Source: Phycisphaera sp.
GTDB taxonomy: Bacteria; Planctomycetota; Phycisphaerae; Phycisphaerales; Phycisphaeraceae
Direction: 5' to 3'
Assembly: GCA_016125215.1 (NCBI GenBank)
Contig: WGMF01000028.1
Coordinates: forward strand, 62,001-126,000
Length of the DNA: 64,000 nt
The translations under genes and the position numbers were made by a program. The stretch's first letter is position 1; every line of letters begins with the position of its first letter. Positions 35,801 through 44,800 of the stretch are shown here, piece after piece. The notes beneath the pieces are model-generated. The model worked only from the letters and a program-made list of their open reading frames with translations. It did not search any database and was not told where the DNA came from.

Positions 35801-38800
35801 GCGTGCCCGTGGTGTCGTTGAAGTCCAGGCCGTTGAGGATCGTCGTGTCAAACGATCCGGGCAGGATCGCCGAGCCCTGGGCCGTGGTGGTGTCGATCAT
35901 CACCACGGTACTCAGGCGTGAGTCAAGCCCGAGCAGGCGGCCGTTGGTGTTGTCGTAGCTCAGGGCGCGGAGGGTCAGCGCCACGCCGGAGCTGGCGTCG
36001 GTCAGGGTGCCGATCGCACCGGCCCCGACGAGCGAGCCGTCGGCCGTGTCGTATTCGTAGAGCTTGCCGGTCGAGGTGGCCACGTAGGCGTGGTCCGTGG
36101 CGGTGTCGATCGTGAAGCCGCGCACCGAGGACGTGATCGGCAAACCGGAGGTGTCTTTGGCCAGGGTCTTGACCCGTGTGAAGACGCCGGTGGTCGTGTT
36201 GAGCGAGCCGAGCACCTCAGCCAGGCCCGCCGATGCGTACAGCGTGCCCGAGCCGGCGTTGTCGATGGCCAGTGTCCTGCCGGTCGCACCGACGACGAAC
36301 TGGTCCAGGTCGCCCGACAGCGCATTGGCCGCGGTGATGCGTGTGGCGCTGCCGGGGGCGGGCGCTGTGAACTTGATGAGTTCCGCCGTCGCACCGGTCT
36401 TGTTCAGGGCGACGAGATTGCCGGCGTAGTAACCCAGGCCGACGATGTTGGTATCGACCCCGCCGACCTTCACGGTGCCCAGCACGGTGCGTGTGACCAC
36501 GGTGCTTGCGCCGGAACCGCCGAACTGCAGACGGACGAGGATGTCCTGACCACCGACACGCTCGATCGCGTAGAAGCGGTCACTGAGCGAGGGGTGACGG
36601 GTCATGGCGACGTAGGTGTTGGTCACGCCGCCGCCGTTGATGAGCACGCCGGGGAAGAAGAGCGACGAGGGGCTGGAGACCTCGACGACACCGTTGTTGT
36701 TCACGTCGCCCAGTTCGACCTGGACGAGAGCCGCACCGTTGGCGGAGGTGTAGGTCGTGCCGGTGCCGTCACGGTCGTTGACGATGCCAAAGAGCTTGGT
36801 CCCGTCGGGGCTGGTGGTCAGGGCCTGGAAGTTGCCTGAATAAGACTGGCCGAAGATGTCTTCGAGGTTGCCCAGCACGGTGACGGCGGCGGTGGAGCCG
36901 TTGATACGGATCAATCGGTCGGTGCCGGTCGAGGAATCGATGGCGAGGATGTTGCCGTTGCGGTCGTCGGTCGATGCGGTAATGTTCAGGCCCGCGACGG
37001 CCAGCGACCCGATCACCGTGGTCGGGCTCTGGTCGAAGACCGACGCGGTGGCAAAGAGGTTGCCAACCGAGTCGAAGTCCAAACCCGAGAGCGTGATGGC
37101 CGAACCGGTTGCCTCATCGGTGACGCTCACCGGGGCGGTGAGGTCTGCACCGGTCACGGGGTTGACCTGCCGCAGGGTCTTGGCGACGGAGTCGAAGACC
37201 CACGTCTGCCCGATCGAGTCGGAAGCCAGCAGCGAGATGTTCGCGGTCGAGCTGGCGCCCTCGGCGACTGTCAGGCCGGCCCGGTTGCCCTGCTGGAGGA
37301 TGGCCGTGGCAATCGAGCCGCCGACGACGAATGTGCCGCTGCCGAGCGTGCGGAGCTGGAAGGTGCCGACGTTGCCGCCGATCTTCCCGTCGGCGTTGTT
37401 GCCGATGTCACGCACAGCAAAGGTCGTCACCGGGCCGTCGATCCAGATGTCCGGGTCGGCGGTGCCGTCGCCGATGATGTCGCCGTCGAAGCTGAACTTG
37501 GAGAGCGAAATATCGTCGGTGCTCAGGACGCGTCCGATGCTCACCGCGCCGGGCGTCGTGGAGGTCACAACGACCTGCGTGTTGGGGTTGGTGCCAACAA
37601 GGATGAGCGTATCCACGACGTTACCCGCCAGAACATCGTCACGGACCTGCACGCTGCCCGTGCCGGTGACGGTGACGGTGATCCCGCCGTAGGTCACGGG
37701 CGAACCCTGGACCGCCGTGCCCACGAGCGGTTCGATCGGGTTGTTGGATGAGATGTCCTGCGTCGCAAAGCTGTAAGCCACGTTGGCAATGACCGTGCCG
37801 CCGGCCAACGTGGTGCGGTTGCTGACGAAGCCCGTGTCGGCGATGACGAACGAGCCGGCCCCGACCGCCGCCACGATGTCATTGATATAGCTGCGACCGC
37901 CGGTGACGGAGGACTTAACGTTGTTGAGGTCCGCGCTGCTGCCCGCGACGGCGTCGTTGAAGCTGCCGTCGTCGCCGGGGCTGACGCCGGCCACGACCGA
38001 ACTGCCGGTCATCGCGCCGGTGATCGAGACGCTGGACATCAGGCCGTTAAACAGCGTTGCGCCGCCGCGCAGCGTGTTGCGGTCGCTCGACGAAGCGAGG
38101 CTCAACGTGCCGTCGAGCACGTCGTCCAACCGGTTGCCGTTGAGCACGAGGCCGCTGGTGAGCGAACTGTTGGTCATGGCCCCACGGATCACCGCGGTGA
38201 CCACGTCGCCACCCGCCGAGACGACGGAGTTGACCATCGAGCCCACGTCGAACGTGGTGAGCTTGCCGCGCCGCCTCAGGGACTGCGCATATTCATTGGC
38301 GTCGTTGCGCGAGGCACCGACCTGCACGAGGCCGGCCGTCATCGCGCCGCTGACGGTGAGGTTCACCAGGTCCAGCCCGGTGATGATCTTGGCTGAACTG
38401 ACCGAGCCGGCGGTGATAAGCTTGGCGGCGCCGTCGACAAGGACGTTGGAAGCCAGCGCCCCGGTGACGCGCAGCTCGTTGAGGTCGCGGCCGACCGAGA
38501 GCGTCGAGCCGGCCACCGTTGAACCGGAGACCTTGACCACGCTGTTGGCGTTGATCGAAACGGTCGTGCCCGAGGTGCCGAGGTTTCCGCCGACGGTCAG
38601 GAAAGTCGGCGTCGTGCGGTAGCCCCACGTGGCGTCGCCGGCGTAGTTGCCGACCGTGGTAAAGCTCGAAACGCTGCCGGCGTTGATCGTCGCGCCATAG
38701 GCGACCGAACCGACGATGGCCTGAGTCAATTCGCCGGCAATGTTGAATGTCACGCCGCCCTTGATGATGCCGGCGACGATAAGCACGCCCAGCGAGTCCG

Positions 38801-41800
38801 CCAGGATTTCCAGAGGTGTCGAGCCGTCGCCGATGTCCGACCCGGAGGCGACTTCGAGGCGGAGGATATTGCCCTGCATCGCCTTGACCGGTCCGAAGAG
38901 GTCGCCGTTGATGATCTTGACCAGTTCGATGTTGCCAAAGGCGCTGACGATGCTGCCCGCGGTGGTCACGTTGCCGTTGGTCACGACGACAGAGCCGATG
39001 CGGTCGCCCACGAGGATGCCCGAGGCGATGTGGCCGTTGGTCAGCGCCAAGGCGCCGAGCTGGTTGCCGACGTGAATCCCACCGACGATGTTGCCGCCGG
39101 AGATCGCGGCGTTGCTGAGCGAATTGCCCACGTCGATGATGCCCTGCAACAGCGAAGCGCTTGAGAGGGCGTCCTTGGCCACGATGAGGTTGAGCAGGTT
39201 GCCGCCGACGAAGATGTCGCCCCGGACTTCACCGGTGACGTTGACCGAGCCGACGTCGCCGGTGACGGTGAGGGTGAGCACGAGGGCGTCGCCGTTGGAG
39301 GTCGTGTCGTTGCCGACGATGAGCGAATTGAGATTGCCGGTGACGTTGAACGTGTCGCTGGCGGAGAGGCCCATGGTCTTGCGGACCTCGACGGTGCCGA
39401 CGTTGCCCAGGATGGTGGCGGTGCCGAAGTAATTGCCACTGACCTTGAAGTAGCTCAGCGCCAGGTTGCCGGCGAGGAGCTTGGCGCCGTTGATGGTGAG
39501 CAGGCCGACGAAGTTGCCGCCGACGATGAGGTTCTTGATCGCGTTGGTGGCAAAGATCGTGCCGTCGAAGTTGCCCGTGACGGTGACGTCGAAGATCGTG
39601 CCGTCGGGCCCGATGGCGGAGATGGACGAATCATTGCCCAGGTCGCCGTTGATATAAATCGACGTGATCGGCCCGGAGACGGTCAGGTCCAGCCCATAAA
39701 CGGAAGCCCCGGGGAGGAAGCCCGCGAGGCTGCCGGTGACGACCTTAAGGTCGTTGATCGTGGAGGTGGTCTTGATCGTGCCGATCTTGTTGGCAAAGTT
39801 GAAGGAGACGGGCGCGAGCGGGTTGGTGGCCCGGATGAGATAAGCCGTGACGTTGCCCAGGTCCTGGCTGGCGTAAGCCACGACGTCTTCGATGACACCG
39901 GCGGTGGTGACCGGCGGGATCGAGGGCATGGCCTCGCTGGTGCCCAGCCACGCGTGCAGGTCGTTGGGGAAGGTGAGCAATCTGCCGGAGAAGGGATCGT
40001 AGGTCTGGTTGCGGCTTTGGCGGACGCTGGTGGTGAAGTTCGTCGCGGGCAGCGAGGCACCGGTGAGGTTGGTCGCGGTGATGTTGCGTTGAACCGCACC
40101 GCCATTGAAGCTCACCGTGCGCAGGCCATAACCATCGACCGTGACATCGCCGATCGTGCCCTGGTTGGCCACGACGAAGTTGGCTTCGATCAGGCCGAAC
40201 GACCCGTTGGACAACGTGATCGGGCCGATGTCCGGCGCGGTGATGTTCGTGCCGATGATCCCGCCCTTGCCGCTGAGGTTGATCGACCCGATGTCGAACG
40301 TGGGGAAGTAGGGGTTCTCGTCCTGGGGCAATCCAAACGCGGCGCTATAGAGTTCGCTCACGCCCGTGAAGTCGGGGATGACAGCGATATCGGTGTCGAT
40401 GATGGCGCCGTTGTTGAGGTTGATGCTGCCGATGCCGGTCTGGCTGACGACGTGGCCGCGGATGTCCGAGCCTAAGCCGGTGTTGATCACAGTGCCGAGC
40501 TGCCCAACGACATACAGGCCGGTCTTCTCGAACTCGCCGGTGCCGCTGGAGGGCAGGCCGGCACCGATGTCGATCTTGTTGACCAGGCCCTCGACGTAGA
40601 CGGGCGCGGTGATGCCGTCGAACGAGCCGGTTGTGTTGGGTTTCTTATCGAGGTCAGCGGCGATGGTGTTCACGTCCCCGCCGACCATGATGTTGCCCAG
40701 CGCGCCGGTGGCGTACATCTCGCCGACGTTGCCCGAGAACATGATGCCGTTGGTCTGCTGGAGGAAGGGGAAGGCATTGGCAATGGCGTTGCCGGTGACG
40801 TCGGTGTCCTGCGTGAGGATGACGCCGCCCGCGGTGGACTTGGCAATGCCCAGCGAGCCGGCGACGATCTTGCCGGTGGAGACCGCGTCCACGGTGATGA
40901 TCTCGCCCAGCGTGTTGTTCTCGATGGAGGAGAACTGCCCGCCGGTGATCTTGTACACGTCGGTCTTGGCGCCGTAGACGAAGAAGTAGATATCGTCTTC
41001 GGTCGAGGTGGTCGAGAGCGCGACGTTGCCTGTGGTCTCATCGGTCTCGACGGGCTTGCCGCCCTCTGTGGGCAGGATGGCCTGGCTGATCTCGACGTGC
41101 TGGGAGGTCTGGAGGGTGCTGGTGTCGACCTTGACGCCGCCGGTGCCGGTGACGTTGAGCAGGACCGACCCGCCCGACCCGCGGATGCCGTAGGTCATGT
41201 ACGACAACTGCGTGGGCAGGAACTTCTGCGAGCCGTAGACGTTCTGGTCGTAGTCGGGGTTGGGTGTGCCGATGGGGGTGAGCGTGAAGCGTCCACCCGA
41301 GTCATCGACGAGCTGGATCGCCTGACCCTCGTTGAGGATCGTGGGCTGGATGGGCAGGCTCGAGCCGAAGAGCGAGTCCTGATACATCAGACCGCCGGCG
41401 TGAATATAGCGGACGTTGCCGCCCGGGCCGGTGGTGATCTGCGGGCCACCCCCGGCGCTCGTGCCCATCTGTCCGAGCACGTCGATCAGATCGACAAACC
41501 CGTCGTTGCCGACGAGGTCGGAGTTGACGGTGATCTTGAATGCAGACGTCGCCGCCATGTTGCCCGCACGGATCGTACCGACGCCCCTGCCGGCGCTCAG
41601 GTCGAGCATGAGCATGGTCTGGCCTTCGCCCGCGGCGTAGGCGTCCAGGGCCTGGACGTCCACGTCCGAGTGGAACCTGTACCAATAGGAGTCCCCCGTG
41701 AACGCCTCGGCGATGCCGACGCTGCCCCCGAGCGCGGAGAGCACCATACCGTTGCTCAAACTGCGTCCGAACTGGTCCGCCATGACCGCGCGGATGGTGC

Positions 41801-44800
41801 CGGCGTCGGTGCGGATGCGGTCGGCGGGTTGAAATGCGGCGTTGTACTCAAGCCTTGCGCTCATCGAGCCGGCGGTCCACACCGCGCCCAGGTCGCCCTT
41901 CTGGACAAGAATAGCCGCGTCCGTCGAGTCGTGGAACCAGGTGTCGTCGGCGGTGTCACCGGTCTGGTACCCGCCCAAGGCCACGTTGCCCAGCCCACTG
42001 AGTTGCAGGTAGTAAGGGAACGGCCCAAGAACGCGCGTGACACTCTCGCCCGCATCGGCGCTGCCGTTGAAGTTCACGTCACCGGGCCACGCCACCGCAA
42101 CCCGGTAAAGCCCCGGTCGGTCGGCTGTGAATTGGAAGGCCTGGTTGGTGTAGCTGCCGTCGTAGTTGGAATAATCCGTGGCAATCAGCCTGCCGTCGGG
42201 GTCGATGATGCCGACTTGCAAAAACGGCGGCGGTTGAATGGTGATAAGTTGCACCGTGACGGTCTGGCCGGCCATCAGCGAGACGCCGTAGTAATCGACA
42301 TCGTCCGAGACGAACCCGTTCAACTGACCGACCAGGCTGTAACCCGTAGCCGGTGCCCCGACCGCGGTGGACATCACGCCCAGTATCTGCGGCGTGTCAA
42401 ACGAATCGTTGACGGAAAGGTTGGCGGTGGCCGCGTCGGCGATGTGGCCCCGCTCGAAAGCCGACCCCTCGCTCTCACCGGGGTTGAGCCGGTATTCGAA
42501 CTCGGTGTCGAGGTAGTTGAGCGGGCCAAGCTTGCTCGATGCGTTGTTGACCACGTCGATCTGGCTGATGTTCGAGCCGATCGTGTGGACCCAGCCGGCG
42601 CGACCGCCGACCTGGATCTCCGTGCCGGTCTGGAAGACCGTGGACGTGCTGGCCGAGTTGCCGCCGATGGTTTGGAGTGTTGCGAGGTTGCGCAGGTCGC
42701 CGCCGATGTGGAAATTGTTGTAGAGCGGCGTGTTGTAGTACGTGCTTGTCGGTGCGGTTTGGGTCGGGGTGAAACCGTTGTAGGGCGAGGTGAACAGCCC
42801 GGTCATCCCGTCGCTCTTGCCGGTGATCAGCCAGCCGGCGTAGAACGTGTCGACCGAGCCGGAAATGTCGACGATGCCCGTGACGGTGCCGCCGAAGAAT
42901 GCCTTGGCGAGGTTCTGCGGGTCTTCCGTCAAGGTCGTCACGCCGTTGAGCTTGAAGAGCGCCGACGACGCCAGGCCGGTGTGCCCGATCTCGAGCGCAC
43001 CAAAGGCGTTGTCCACGGCATACCACGAGTTGGTGGCGCGGTTGTACGAGATCGCGCCGACACTGGTGCGCAGCGAGCCGTCGGTGGTCTGTACCGTGGC
43101 ACCCGCGACGGCGGTGGTGAGGTTGATGTTGACCAGTCGGCCGTGCGAACGGTCATGGGCCAGGAGCCTGCCGGTGGCGTCGAAGTCCATCGAGGCGATG
43201 TCGAGGGTGCTGCCGGTGTTGTCCACGACGGTGCCGATGACCGAGATCACCGCGCCGGTATTGGGGTTGATCTGAATCAGGCGGTTCTGGTCGTCGACGA
43301 TGTAGAGCTTCTGGCTGCTGGTGAAGGCCATGGCCTTGACACCGGTGATCCCGCCGCCCAGGGCGCGCTGGGACTTGAAGCTGCCCGTCCCGCCGATCAC
43401 GCCCAGCGTCGGCGTGCCGGATTTGTCGTAGATGGCGTAAAGCTCTTCGACACCATCGAAGTTCAGGTCGCCAAAGTCCATCGCCTGCGCACCGAGCAGG
43501 CCGGAGTTGCCGTTGAGCGGGTCGGTCACGCTCAGGAGGATCGTGCCCGTGCCGTCGGTGCTCGAGAGGATGGCCAGTTGGTCAGACGTGGTGGACGCAC
43601 CGAACTGGTCGGTGCCATCGGAGTCGAGGGCGTAGATCACACCGTTGCGGGCGATCGAGACGTTGTTGACCCGTGCGAAGAAGTCATCAATGACACGGTC
43701 GTTGACGGTGTAAGCCGACCCGATGTTCGTCGAGACATAGCGCATCAGGCTCGAGGTCATGCGGACGCCGGAGAAGACGTCGTAATCGGTAATGCCGGTG
43801 TCCTCGCTCACGTCGTCGACGAGCCTGCCGCGCGTGTTGAACTGGATCAGTTGTCCACCGCTGTAGTCCGTCGCGGTGGTGCCGTAGAAGTAGGGGATAT
43901 TCGGCCGGGGGTCGCCGGCATTGATGCGTGCGGCGGTGGTGTTTTCGGTCCGGGCACCGATGTAGAGGCTGCCGACGCCGGTCGGGCCGGTGATGTCGAC
44001 GCGCCCGTCGTCAGCGGTGCTGCCGTTGCCCTGGCCGGGGAGGATGCGCAGCGTGCCCGCGTTGCCGGTGTAGGGGATCATGCCCTTGCCGGCCGCGGTG
44101 ATCTGCGAGATGAAGATGCCGCTGTTGTCGTCGAGCGAACCCTGTGTGAGATAAATCTGGAAAAGGTCCGCTTCGGGGAAGCGTGGCGTCGGGTCGATGT
44201 AGAGTAACTCGTCCGTGCCGACATCCGAGCCGACAAGCACGCCCGTGCCGCCAGAGAACGGGTCGGTCAGGACGGGGTTGTAGGTGATCCCTCTGACATG
44301 CTGTCCGCGAGCCCCGGTCTTGGTTTCGGGCATAGGCCCAAGGACATAGAGTGTGCCCGTGGAGATGCGGATGCGCACGAGCAGCGCGTCCGCGCCGCTC
44401 CCCTGCACGCCGAAGAAGAAACCGCTCCTGCCCGGTATCGCGACCATCGAATCGATGTCTGTAACCGTAGCCCCCTTGAGCGAAACCGCGATCGCACCGG
44501 CCGTTGTGCCGTTGGCGGTGTTGATCGTAAAGAGTTGGCCCGCGGTGCCGAAGCCGTAGAGTGCGTTCCCGCCGTTGACATCGAAGGCGATAGCATTGAC
44601 GTCTTTGCGATTGATGGTGGCCTTGAGGGTCAGGGAGTTCTGGATGCGGGCGCGTGAGCCGGCGGAAACATCGATCGTGTAAAGCCCGTCGTTGTTGGTG
44701 CCGTCATCAGCGACAAAGTAAAGCAGGCCGTCGTCAGGGTTGAAGTCCGCGCCGACGATGTCGCCGATCGTCGTGGCGCCGGTGGTGTCGTCGGTGGGGA

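Noticed and set aside
41097-44207. 1036-residue open frame on + opposite the giant gene
   Set aside because: It is an antisense shadow produced by high-GC codon use. The minus-strand frame has a binding site, promoter, recognisable motifs and terminator; this one has low-complexity, Arg/Asp/Val-rich translation without motifs.
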